Translations under genes and position numbers: made by a program
The notes under the pieces: generated by a model
Seen by the model: the letters and a program-made list of their open reading frames with translations, nothing else
Database searches by the model: none
Told to the model about the DNA's origin: nothing
NCBI GenBank assembly: GCA_008692225.1
Contig: VICG01000005.1
Span: 1,521,001 to 1,585,000, forward strand
Direction: 5' to 3'
Length of the DNA stretch: 64,000 bases
Source of the DNA: Monilinia fructicola
Lineage: Eukaryota > Ascomycota > Leotiomycetes > Helotiales > Sclerotiniaceae
Shown: positions 25,171 to 35,941 of the stretch, piece after piece
How the letters are laid out: every line of letters begins with the position of its first letter
Numbering within the stretch: position 1 is the stretch's first letter

Positions 25171-25679
25171 GAGTGTTGTGTGTCTTGTGTGTGTTGTGTT
25201 TCTTCTTTGATGTACTATTTGGAAAATCTTTTTGTTTAAAGGAACAAAAGTGGTCTTGTACGGGTAGTTGTTGGTTAACTAGTTAACTACAGTAGCCCTG
25301 GAGGTCGTTGATTTGAACTGATTTGAGTTGGATCTTGACTTGAATTGAATTGAAATGTTGATTGATACGATGACGAAAGCTGATTAGAACGAAATCCAAG
25401 TCACCTTGAATCTTTTTGCTCTTTTTGCTCTTTTTCCTTCCACAGTCCAAAGAAAAGCTGCAGTAGTGGGAGGATAATAAGTGGAATTTGAGATGATGAT
25501 TGGTTGTCCTTGCACGAGCGGGAGCCAAAGAGAGTTTGATATGAATTATTTTTGGTGTTAGTTTGTGATAAAATTGATTGATTGGGACTAGCGTGAAGGA
25601 AAAGCACGCGAGCAATCAATATCAGATTACCAATTCACCTGAGCATTTGATAATTAGGTGAGTAATTAGGTGAGTAATA

Positions 25680-25870
25680 ATTGTGAAGTTATTATAATTA
25701 TAATATTATAATTATATATATATATAATATTATGATTATATAATATATAATATTAATTATAATATATAATATAATATATAATATTAATTCTAATATATAA
25801 TATAATATATAATATAATATCTAATATATTATATATTATATAATTATAATTATAATTATAATATTTATAA
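25680..25870. repeat. TATAAT-type AT-rich palindromic tract
   Basis: ATTATAAT, TAATATA and their inverse complements alternate over about 190 bp with almost no G or C, so the tract can fold on itself at many scales. Confidence 0.8.
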
Positions 25871-28761
25871 TAATTATAATCTAATTATTATAACTATAAT
25901 CCTATTGTTCTATATTTATAAGTAACTCATTTATAATATCTATTGTCTACGATATTGTCTATGAGATCTTATACATATATATGTATGTATATACTATATG
26001 TGATATGTGATATGTGAACTTTTGCTAATGAGAGGAGCCCTGAGATGAATAGATGGATGAATGGATCAATCTATTTATTTCCTTGGTCAGAGTGAATTTG
26101 CTTGAATGGGTTGTACTGCATTGCATTGGCTAGAGCTTCCAAGCTAGCTATTACCTATCGGTCTACCCAGTACAGCACAGTACACTGAGCTGAGTACAGT
26201 ACCTCCCTCGAACCCAGTGTTTCCCTCCCACCTACCACCTTCCTACCGCCTCCCTCCCTCCCTCCTCCCTCCCCCCTCCTCCCACCTGCCTACCTAGGGA
26301 AAGAGACGGATGGGCACGTCATAATAGAAAGCGCCACAATTGGGCAAAAAAACTGGTACTTTACAGTACGCACGGTTACTGTACAATACAGTACAGCACA
26401 GTGCAGTGCAGTGCAGTACAATACAAGACAATACTGTAGACTACGGCAATCCAGATCATCTAGAATGATCCTTGTTTTCCTTGCTTCTTCTTACAGAGTA
26501 CGTTCATGCCCCGGGGATATTCATCCAATATCCAACATCCAATATCCAACATCCAACATCCATATTGAGAGAGAAAGAATACACCTGGGCAACCCGTGGA
26601 CAGATATGACCTCAGGATACATAGATAGTATGTGAATATACTCAAACACACAATGCAATGGAGAGGGCTATTCCAGGTGCTTATTGCTACTTAGCTGCCT
26701 AGGTAGGTACTTCTTATTGTCATTACTAATGTATTATAGTCCGTACTCCGTAGAGGAAAACTACGGATACCGCATCGACCCATCATGCACACTACTCGAC
26801 ATTTGCTTTTTTTGCATGTGATTCTTATCTCACTTACGCCTGCCCTGGTCCATGAGTTCCACACTTGTTGCACGCTTACTGTGGAGGTGAATAAATAATC
26901 TTTTATTAATCTGTTGATGATGAATGGAATCCATGGATGATGAGGAATGATGATGAAGAATGAATGATAGATACTTGATTGTGTTGTACCCAAGATACTT
27001 GTACTATGGATGATATGGATGGTATGGATGGTATGGATGGTATAGCTCTAAGGAGATATGTAACATTGAGTCATCGATCATCATCATCATCATCATCATC
27101 TACCACTTTTCCTTTTTTTTCGTGTCGAGGTACTAGGTATGTATGTACAATATGTTTGTTATCTGTCCTATCCTGTTTTGTCCTGTCCTATCCTATCCTA
27201 TCCTATCCTATTCTATCTTCTCCATCCTATCCTGTTTCGTATACTTGTATGTACTCTGTATAGAAACAACAAGTTGATTGGAGAAGTACCCATTACCTAA
27301 CTCATAAGTATCTAGGATACTAGTAGCTACCTAGGTACGGAGGAAATACTAGATAACACCTAGGTACCTAGGTAACCCTCATCTATCTATCTGCATCTGA
27401 AGGGGCCAGATTCCAAAACGACATGGGATGAGGTGGGCGATTGCTTTTATTTACTAGGTGCGAGTGCAGAGTAAGCAGTGCTCCGTATAAACAGAATAAT
27501 ACTGCAAGTACAGTAAGTACAATAAGTATGGATGTACATACCTAGGTAGCTCTTGAAGCACAGTGCGTCACATCTTATTTGGGTATCCACTCCATCCACA
27601 ACATCCACAACATCCACAACATCCACTCCATCCACTCATCTCCACCCGCTCATCTCTCCATCCCCAAGACAGCATCTGATTCCCGTCTTGGAGAATTGGA
27701 TTTCTCAGCGTAACCTTGGATTACAATTTCATCATTAGGGTTTGAGTATTTGATACCCTAACTATCCTTTTTCCCGATATGCCCAGGTGGTCATTCCATT
27801 CCTTGTCGTCGTGGATCAACACACAAAAGTGTATGGTTCGTCATCTCCTTTGGGAGACATTCCCATCTCTTCCATCAATCTACTCATGATGGATGGATAT
27901 ATGGATGCATGGATGATGTATAAAGAGCAAGGTACTGACTGGCCGGGGTGACGTTGATGGATAAGGATGGATATCTACAGAGGGCCTACCTTCGGAGTAG
28001 GTACCATCTCCATGCCCCGCGAAGGTTCTTTCATGGGTATCGGTAAAAATGGATGGATCCATGGATTATGAAAGGTCGGACTGTGTTTGCACTTTGGAAT
28101 CAGCAGAGCGCTGCTCATCTTCCTCAATCTGATCATGTGGGCGTTGGTGGCGCGAAAAGTCGACTGTTCTCTATAAGGAGGGGTACATGGTCTTGAGCTA
28201 AAGTGAAGACGTGGAAGTTCGTGGGATGTTGTTGATTGAGATGGTTTGTTGATTTTCATTGTTTTCCCTCAATGGTGCAAGATGCAATGTTGATTGGGAT
28301 GATTCGTTGTTTTCATCTATTCCCTCCAACGGTTTCAGATTCAAATGTTGATTGAGACAATTCGTTGTTTTCATTTATTTCATTAAAGAGCTCAAGATTC
28401 AATGTTGATTGAGATGCTTCATTTATTCTCATTATTTCATTCAATGGTTCAAAATTCAATGTTGATATGAGGGCCTTTGATCAAAATTCATCATGGTTAA
28501 CAGGAAACAGCCCTGAGATAATCACCTGCTTATGGCTGGATCATATCTTTATTTGGACCAACCATTACTTCAAGTGATCCTCCATTCTACCATTCAAACT
28601 CAACATTCACAAGTCTCAACAAAATATATGATATTCTAAAATGAAAACAATCAAAGAATCTTTCCAAGGAACTAGACGTTTATAATACTCACTTCACAAG
28701 TTCTCACGCCCACGGTGGCCCGCCTCCCCCCCATTCTCATTACTCAGTCACGACATGAGAC

Positions 28762-28772
28762 TGAAATAAACA

Positions 28773-28803
<31 letters not shown>

Positions 28804-28818
28804 CAGCAACAACAACCA
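28762..28818. repeat. (AGC)n/(AAC)n trinucleotide run
   Basis: About eight CAG units followed by AAC/AGC units. Confidence 0.9.
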
Positions 28819-28903
28819 CCTCAACAAAACCACACAATTCACCACCCCGCCCCACTCCACCTTCCCCACCATCTCCCAATCCAAATACATACCCATACAC
28901 CCA

Positions 28904-29029
28904 CCCCCCCCCCCCCATACATCCATCCCATTGCTCAACACCGCAAACGTCCAACTCCTACACACAATCCTTCCCAAATCCCAGATCATCCAACCCATGC
29001 ATCATAATCAACACCCCCCCCCCCCCCCC
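28904..29029. repeat. Two long poly-C tracts
   Basis: C13 at 28904-28916 and C16 at 29014-29029, separated by about 100 bases. The opposite strand carries the matching G runs. Confidence 0.92.
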
Positions 29030-29289
29030 ACATCACACCAAAACCCAATCATCCCTTCACACTCGACATCAAACGCACCCGTCCATCTCAATCCCGTATC
29101 GTGGCTCCCTCTCCATCCCGGTCTGCAATAGAGCCCGTCGGGGGAGATGGCGGTGTAAGTTATGATGGTGATGGATAGAGGATGGTCCGCGTTGGGGTTG
29201 GGGTGGGTTGGGCGGGCGGGCGGCTGGAGTTGTAGGTGGTGGTGGTGGTGGTGGTGGTGGTTGGTGTTTGGTTTTTTTGGGCTTGGTTG

Positions 29290-29412
29290 TAGAGGGAGGG
29301 GAAGGGGAAGAGGGGGGAAGAGGAAGAGGAAAAAAAAAAGAAAAGGGAAAAAAAAAAAAAGGCAAAGGAAGAGAAAAAAGAAAAGGAAGAGGAAGAGCAA
29401 GAGAAAGAAGAA
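29290..29412. repeat. Polypurine tract
   Basis: About 120 bases with almost only A and G on the + strand (GGAAGAGG, AAAAAGAAAAGG). The Lys/Arg and Phe/Leu frames across it are artefacts. Confidence 0.85.
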
Positions 29413-29675
29413 AATCCCATACCCCCTCACCCCCCCCCTCCCCCAAAAAAACCACAAAGCGAAAATCCACTCCCAGTAAATGAACATCACACCCCGCACC
29501 TTAACCCACAGTACAAAAAGCCAATACCGCGAACCCAGACGGATAATCCTTCACCACTCACCCACCGCTTCGACGTCCTGTCAGCAAGCAGCTGGTTGGA
29601 TTGCGTCTCGTGGCTTGGCTTGAACTGGTGGGGTGGTGGGGTTCTGGGGGGTGGATTATCGCTGCTTGGTTTGAT

Positions 29676-29820
29676 GGGATGGGATGGGATGGGATGGGAT
29701 GGGATGTGTTGTGTTGTGTTGTGTGTTGTGTTGTGTTGTGTTGTGTTGTGTTGTGTTGTGTTGTGTTGTGTTGTGTTGTGTTGTGTTGTGTTGTGTTGTG
29801 TTGTGTTGTGCTGTGTTGTG
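29676..29820. repeat. (GGGAT)n then (GTGTT)n pentanucleotide arrays
   Basis: Five or six GGGAT units pass directly into more than twenty GTGTT units with one slip and one CTGTG variant. Confidence 0.95.
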
Positions 29821-30299
29821 ATGATGGAATGCGATCTCAGTGAACAATCACGATTGACAACGGGACGAATAGATAATGGACACTCCACGAGAGAGATGGA
29901 TGATCTCCGCCTCGAAATAGACGGGCAGGGGGCGGAGAGGAAGCAGAGCTGGCAATGCTGCGAGCTGCGAGCTGCGAGCTGGGCTTTGTTGATACACGGG
30001 TGCTGCTGCGTGTGTCCCCTGCGCCGTGCATGTTCCGTCGTGTGGAGCGACCTGCCAGATCGTCGGGGGAGCGTGCTCGCTCGCGGTGGTTCTTCGCGTT
30101 GCTTCTTTTCATTCCTGGCTTGTGGGAGCGGTGGAGGTTGGAGGTTGGAGGTTGGAGGTTGAAGGTTGATCGTCAAACGTCCTCTTCTCCATGCATACCC
30201 GGGTTCGAGCTCTATATTCATATTCATTCATTTCGTATCTCGCCTTCACATATCGCTTCTTATTTTCGCTTCTCGCAGTTTGTGCTTGGATTGCTGTGG

Positions 30300-30450
30300 T
30301 TATATATATTTATACATATATACATATATACATATATACATATATACATATATATATACATATATATACATATATATACATATATACATATATACATATA
30401 TACATATATACATATATACATATACATATACATATACATACATACATACC
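30300..30450. repeat. (TATATACA)n array
   Basis: About fifteen copies of an 8-bp ACATATAT unit, shifting to 6-bp ACATAT units and then to ATAC at the right end. Confidence 0.93.
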
Positions 30451-30868
30451 CACCCCAGCCTCGCTCTTTAAACTTTATATCCAAGCAGGGGACGGATTCG
30501 GAGGTTTTCTTGTGTTTGTAGTTGGATTGTAGGATGGGACTCTGTGATTGGAGATGGAGATTGAGATACTGGTGATGGTGGTATGGGCGGTTTGTGAGAT
30601 GGGCAGAGGGGGGTTTGTTTAGTTGGAGGGGACGATGGGAGGGTAGTGTGGGCGACGACATGAAATGTGAGGATTTACAAAAGTTGTTGGAAGATTGTCT
30701 TGTGTTTTGGGTTTTGGGAAGTACGGGTTTGGAGGTGTGGGCTGGGGTTGGGTTGGGTTGGGTGTAACGTTTGAAGATTTTGGATGCGCGGGAGGAAGGG
30801 GGGTGGTGGGAGGAGGAGAAGATGCTCAACAGATACCACAAAGGGGGTTGGCGATATATGGTCATGAA

Positions 30869-30895
30869 TTTTTTTTTTTTTTTTTTTTTTTTTTT
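30869..30895. repeat. T27 homopolymer
   Basis: An uninterrupted run of 27 T. Confidence 0.95.
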
Positions 30896-31401
30896 CGAAA
30901 TATTCTCATCGGTCATTCAGCACCTGATATCCACCCACCATCCACCAGCATTCGTCACGAACCATCATCGATCTACTTTGCATCAACCTTGCAACACCCA
31001 ACACCCAACCCCTCGCTTCACCTCACCTCTCTCATCTTCCAATTTCCAACTCTCCACCTCCTCACCAACCGTCAATGCCAACCATACACTCCCACCCGTC
31101 TATGGCGCAAGGGGCGACGCGAGAGCTCGAAGGATTCGATCAAGCGCTTGTAGTGAACGGAGCGGAGGATTCCAAGAGACGGGTGTGCATTGCACTGTTT
31201 TGATTGCGTGGGTGTGTTGTGTGTGGGGGGTCACGTTTGTGTTTGCGTTTGTATCGTGTGCAGGATTTTGTAGAGCTATCGAACAATAGCAGAGGATGTT
31301 TGCTTTTGGAGCTTACTTTTTGCAAGCAGATTGTGATTAAGATGCAGATCTATATTTTCGATGGGAGAGTGGACTCTACACAGTTAACTCCCCCTACCTT
31401 T

Positions 31402-31402
<1 letters not shown>

Positions 31403-31433
<31 letters not shown>
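31403..31433. repeat. A31 homopolymer
   Basis: An uninterrupted run of 31 A, about 70 bases downstream (on the minus strand) of the SDR stop codon. Confidence 0.95.
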
Positions 31434-31436
<3 letters not shown>

Positions 31437-31503
31437 CTAAACGAACATCTAAACAGTCGAATTCTAAACTTCAAGTTGTCACCTCTCCTCTCTCAGCCTA
31501 CGC

Positions 31504-32650
31504 TCAAAGTAAAGGTCTCAAGGCTTCTGCAGTGTCCCTCGTGCTCTCTAGTAAAGTCCTATATTTAAACCCCATTTCCCTCTCCGCCTTCTCTCCACTT
31601 ACCCTTGGTTTTCCCGGGGCCCAGCCTACGCTCTCCACCTTGCCAGCTTCCTCATTATACCCCACATACCCCTCACCCGGATTGCCCACCGGGATATTTT
31701 TGAGCAGAGCATCATCACCCTTTTGTTTGAGATGGTCCCTCAAAATATCCGCTTGTGCCTGGAGCGGTCCAAATCCAGCACAGGCTATATAACGGTGACC
31801 GTTCGATTTCTCGGGATGCTCGTAGGCCCAAGTGTGCATGTACGCCACATCGCGCACATCGACGAAACTTCCCGTGCCGAGATTGGGAGGGATGGATGTG
31901 GTGGCTCCGGAGAGGAGATTATAGAGCGGACGGAGGGTCTCGTTGAGTTTCTCCCCCGATGCAGGGAGGGAGACCGGGGGTCCAATGACGACTCCAGGAT
32001 TGATGGTCGTGATGGCCCATTTTGGGTTTTGCTCATCGCGAAACTTCCACACCGCTTGGTCGGCGGCTGTTTTGGAGGCGCCGTATAAGACTCCGGAGGA
32101 CGATTCTCGGCCTTCTTGGAGGTCGAGTTGGGCTTTGGCGAGGAAGGCGGAGGCGTGGTCGGATTCGGTGAAGGTGTAGGCTTCGGTGCTAAAGTCTACG
32201 ACGGCAATGACGGAGGATGTTATTACCACTGTTTTGAGGAGGGGACCGGACTTTAGGGCGGAGTGGAGAAGGGTGTTTGTGCCGGATACGGCGGGGTCGA
32301 CCATTTGGGCGTAGGTTGTTAGGCTAAAGTTGATGGGGGAGGCGGTGTGGAAGATACCATTTACGTCTTGGGGGTGTTAGTTTGGCTCGGGTTTTGTTGG
32401 CGTTATACGAACCTTTGGCTGCTTCGTCGAAAGCTCCGGGGATGGTTATATCAGGCACCTCATATATCTTCACTCGATCGATGTAAGGTGCATAAGGACC
32501 TTTGAGAAGGGCGTCGGTACTAGAGACACGACGTGTTGTGCCGCGAAGGGAGTAACCGGCTTTCAGGAGATGTAAACCTAGGACACTGGCTATGTAACCA
32601 TTTATTCCGGTTATGAGCACTGTTTCGTTGTTGGAAGGAGGGATTGCCAT
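31504..32650 (-). CDS. Extended short-chain dehydrogenase/reductase (GRE2 / aldehyde-reductase-like)
   Basis: Two exons, 32650-32413 and 32366-31504, joined across a 46-nt intron (GTTCGT donor, CTAAC branch, CAAG acceptor), give 366 residues from ATG 32650. The N-terminus has the extended-SDR dinucleotide motif TGINGYIA at about residues 14-21 and GTTRRV after the second strand, which suggests NADPH. SSVIAV supplies the catalytic Ser region, and YGASKTAAD holds the YxxxK pair. INPGVVIGPP is the usual strand after the active site. Relatives (Gre2-type methylglyoxal reductases, aldehyde reductase II, dihydroflavonol-reductase-like enzymes) reduce carbonyl groups in the cytosol. The true substrate cannot be read from sequence. 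It is divergent to the gene at 33327, with about 680 bp between start codons. Confidence 0.92.
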
Positions 32651-33326
32651 CTTTTAGAGAAGAAGGGTGGTTGTATGGATGTTTGATTTGGGGAATGGAG
32701 AGGGAATGAAGAAAACTATTTCTCTTAGACACTCAAGCAGATAGGTGGTGTCTTTATGTGTTATAACAATATCTGAATGGGAACTTGAAATCAAAGAGGG
32801 GTTTCAATATGAGCTGTTCACTTAATATATATATACTTTGTTCCCTTCATCAGTGGCCCATGCAGAAGCCTTGTGCATGACGAAACCGGCTACATTAATA
32901 AGGTTACAAAGTCCGAGAATGAAGCCGGAGAATGAAGATTAGTATCTGTCCCTACCTGGGAATGCTTTACGGACGTATCGTATATCCTCAAGCTTAGAAA
33001 TCCATTGTAATAATACTTTACCATTGGAATAAGTGATAGTGATGTTTTTGAGTGATCAGTAATCGATGGAGAGAAGAGCTGGAGGTTGATGTACTGTAGT
33101 ACTTGAGGTATCCATGGATACTTATTGATAGCCGCGGATGGTTTCAATGAAGCCGTGCTGACTGACCGCCTTTTGGCAGAACCCAAAAGATCCTGGTTTC
33201 CGTAATTATATTTTCCACTGTCTAATCATTTACTCACCGCTTATTATATTCTGCCAATTTAAAAATAATTCCATAATAACTTCAAATTCCTCGAGCGCAC
33301 AGGTACTGCAGTCCAGAGTTACGGCC
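32651..33326. promoter_or_regulatory. Shared spacer between two divergent genes
   Basis: 676 bp between the start codons of the SDR gene and the mitochondrial-type gene. No coding frame is convincing. It must hold both promoters; no specific binding site is claimed. Confidence 0.45.
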
Positions 33327-35019
33327 ATGAGTATTACAAAAGTCATCCCCTCACGCCCTCTGCTGCGCTACCTCAACGAAACACTATGTAATACCTCAGT
33401 GCGACCGTTCTGCCACCAAGCAACGCAGCAACCATCCACGAGCTCATTACGTCGCTCCATTCTGCATCGTCCTTCACAGCAATGTCGACACATTATTTTA
33501 TCACGAATTGTGGAGAGGACGCAGAAAGGCCGCTTACAGAATGATAATCATAAGATTCTGGATTATGAGAAGCATCCAGAAATCGGTCGTTATAATTTTA
33601 GATCACAAAAAAATCATCCTATGGAAAGAAACGGAAAAGCGCCCGCTAAGCAGACCCCATGTGTTTGTGGGTGTGATGCCAATAGGGGAGGCGATGAAGA
33701 AATACCTGTGCAGTAGAGAAGACGCGATATTGGATCCGGGAAGTGGGACCAGCTGGATGCTGGTACCTAGGATTGGATACGAAAAGAACAGGATGGCAGA
33801 AGATGATATGCCCAGGCACGTAGTTGAGAATATTGCTGATGCTACCGCGCAAAACCTCGACGAATATCTTCTAGTCAAACGGAAATCTTGGATGGTGCCA
33901 AAACCTGGCCGGCCAGTAGATTTCAAGGGTGGTCGTGGAGGCGCAAAACTAATACATATAGATAAAGCCACTACGGGCTCCAACCTGAGCGTGTTGTTGG
34001 CAAAAGCCTATTTTTTCTTAGAAAAAACTCATCATACTGCGGAGTTTCATGTGCATCTCTCGAAAAGACTCAGGCACACTTCGAGTCAGATGCTTGACAA
34101 GTTACTGACGATGCCAGGTGGCTTGGCTCTTCATCCTACAGTCATTCAACGGCAATTACCTGCCTACACCCATATCTCTGTAAGACCAATGAGTAATGGG
34201 AGAGAGCTTGTATGGGTTGTGGGAAGAGACCAAGATCAAGACGATTGGATATCGCGTGCAAAGAAGGAGATGGCTAGTTTGGAGGGTACTCATGCTTTCG
34301 CAATGAAACGGGGGAGGGAGATGAGAAAGGATAGAAATGCGAGATTGATTCAAGATCAGAGAGAGATTGCACGCTTACGAATGGAAGGCGAATCTTTCGA
34401 GCATATTCTCGAACGACAGAAGGAGATTGAGACGCGCGAGGCAAATCTTAAGGCAATGTTCACTGAAATAAACCTAACACGACGAGCGAAAGAGAAGGCG
34501 AGCAAGATGAAAAGACTTGCGAATAGAATTGCTTACAAAGCAAGTGTTGAACGGAAGGCGACTTATCGTCTCGAACAAAAGATGCAGTTGAATAAACAAC
34601 ATTGGGATCAAAGTAGGCTAGCTTCATTGCTAGCGAATTTGAAACGAGCGCGTATAGATCGACAGGGACGACAGGAGGGGCGTGAAGCAATGATGAAAAC
34701 ATTCTTGGGTTCGAGAAACGCTAGAAGGGCAGAGCAAAGAGCTAAATTCTTGTCAACAACAGTGAATTATCATTCGAAACCGTTACAGATAGGAGCGAGA
34801 AAGGTGGAGCTTGAAGGAGGATCTGGCTCAGGGAAAAGTACAAAGGGACTACGAATAACTCAATTCAAGAAAACAACAAGGGATGTAGCAAAGAGAGGAC
34901 TGCTCCTACGCCCCTCCAGACCTACTGTACCGACCGTTTCAGGAATCAGAATGAAACAAGAGTCTACTTTGAAGCGGCGAAAATGGTTGCACAAACGGAG
35001 GGAGGGTAATCCTAATTGA
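33327..35019 (+). CDS. Probable mitochondrial protein of unknown function with basic coiled-coil tail; frame break at an A7 run
   Basis: ATG 33327 begins a frame whose first ~70 residues are rich in Arg, Ser, Leu and Gln with almost no acidic residues (MSITKVIPSRPLLRYL), a typical mitochondrial presequence. This frame passes into the neighbouring frame near the A7 run at 33607-33613: removing one A gives RYNFRSQ|KIILWKETEKR and then about 470 more residues to the stop at 35019, about 563 residues in all. A 43-nt intron (GTCGTT...GGAAAG) could also do this but has no branch point. The middle part (LLAKAYFFLEKTHHTAEFHVHLS) faintly recalls the C-terminal domain of translation factor IF3; I do not claim homology. 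The last 250 residues are Arg/Lys/Glu-rich and probably coiled-coil. GGSGSGKST resembles a P-loop but lies in a disordered basic tail. Confidence 0.75.
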
Positions 35020-35941
35020 AGAATGGAGTGGGTCACTTCTTTCACATGGAAACTTGAAGATACAATGTAGGTTTTTGTATCATTTGGGGGGATAGATGCC
35101 GCGATACCTTCGATGTATTATGTATGACGTGAATCTTCATTCCACCCCCGAGATAGATTTTAAGATTGTAGAGTTATATGTGTATGGACTATCGGGCTGA
35201 ATGGGTGACCAAATTAAAGAAATACTTCCCGATTCAAGGATTGAGTGGTGTCAACCATACCAAAGATACAATACCTACTTAGTATCTTGTCCTGAGGTTA
35301 TCTCCGTCATTAAATACACCTTCAGCTCCGCGAACAGTACTCGCAAGGCGATGATATACGTAAGCTATCATTTTTAAGTTCCTCCACCACTTTTGGGGAA
35401 TGAAGAGTCCTATGGACTGCCAGTTATTATTGTCAATCTTATGATTAAAGCAGTGGGTGAGATGTTTCTCAATTCACCTTGGCAGCAGTCGTACTTTCCA
35501 AGTTTGGCACAGAGGAGATAGCATGGGGAAATATGTTACTTTAAAGTCTTCTCCTCATTCATCTGTTGCAACAAATCATTTTGACCAGATCAGAGTCACT
35601 TGTAGAATGGCAGATTGGGCTGATGATATGGAAGTGGCATCCATGTATACAGAAGTTGGTCTCAGTTCGTATGAGTTTTCTATTGCGCGCATAAGCACTG
35701 CCATGAGAGTATATTGCGCGCATAAGCACTGCCGCGAGAGTATCTTGCAGTATCTATGGTTACATTTTTGATGAGGCTGTGCTTACTCCGCTCTCTCACC
35801 GACGTTGGGCTCCTTCTCAGGATTTCGTTTTTCCTTCCTTCAATTCACTTTCGTTTATATTTTCTCTCTATGAAGAGGATATCTAGTTCGTATCTTTTGG
35901 ATCACTGTTATCATATTTCATAAATACATTGAATATTCACT
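35020..35941. other. Spacer with a 31-bp tandem duplication
   Basis: About 920 bp without a convincing gene. A 104-codon frame at 35457-35771 has no recognisable features. It includes the duplication at 35681-35742 and a pyrimidine-rich stretch at 35815-35870 upstream of the next start codon. Confidence 0.5.
35681..35742. repeat. 31-bp tandem duplication
   Basis: Two adjacent 31-bp copies starting TATTGCGCGCATAAGCACTG and ending GAGAGTA; they differ only at two adjacent bases (AT against CG). Confidence 0.92.

Larger units (their letters stand above)
24932..31503. other. Spacer rich in simple repeats, no gene supported
   Basis: About 6.6 kb between the reticulon start and the 3' end of the SDR gene. 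The right side of 24932-25620 should be reticulon promoter and leader. Many short frames exist but they are products of repeats (poly-His, poly-Pro, Thr-Gln-His, Tyr-Ile arrays). It holds AT palindromes (25680-25870), CAGTAC-rich sequence (26170-26440), CCTAGG-cored motifs (26690-27540), poly-C, poly-T and poly-A tracts. No intron-joined frame looked like a protein. Confidence 0.6.

Noticed and set aside
28715..29131. 138-codon frame with poly-Ser and poly-Pro
   Set aside because: Composition comes from AGC and poly-C runs; no other support.
29487..30227. 246-codon frame
   Set aside because: Consists largely of a Thr-Gln-His repeat that reads the pentanucleotide array; overlaps frames of equal length on the other strand.
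30260..30916. 218-codon frame
   Set aside because: Reads the T27 tract as poly-Lys and the TATATACA array as Tyr-Met-Ile repeats.
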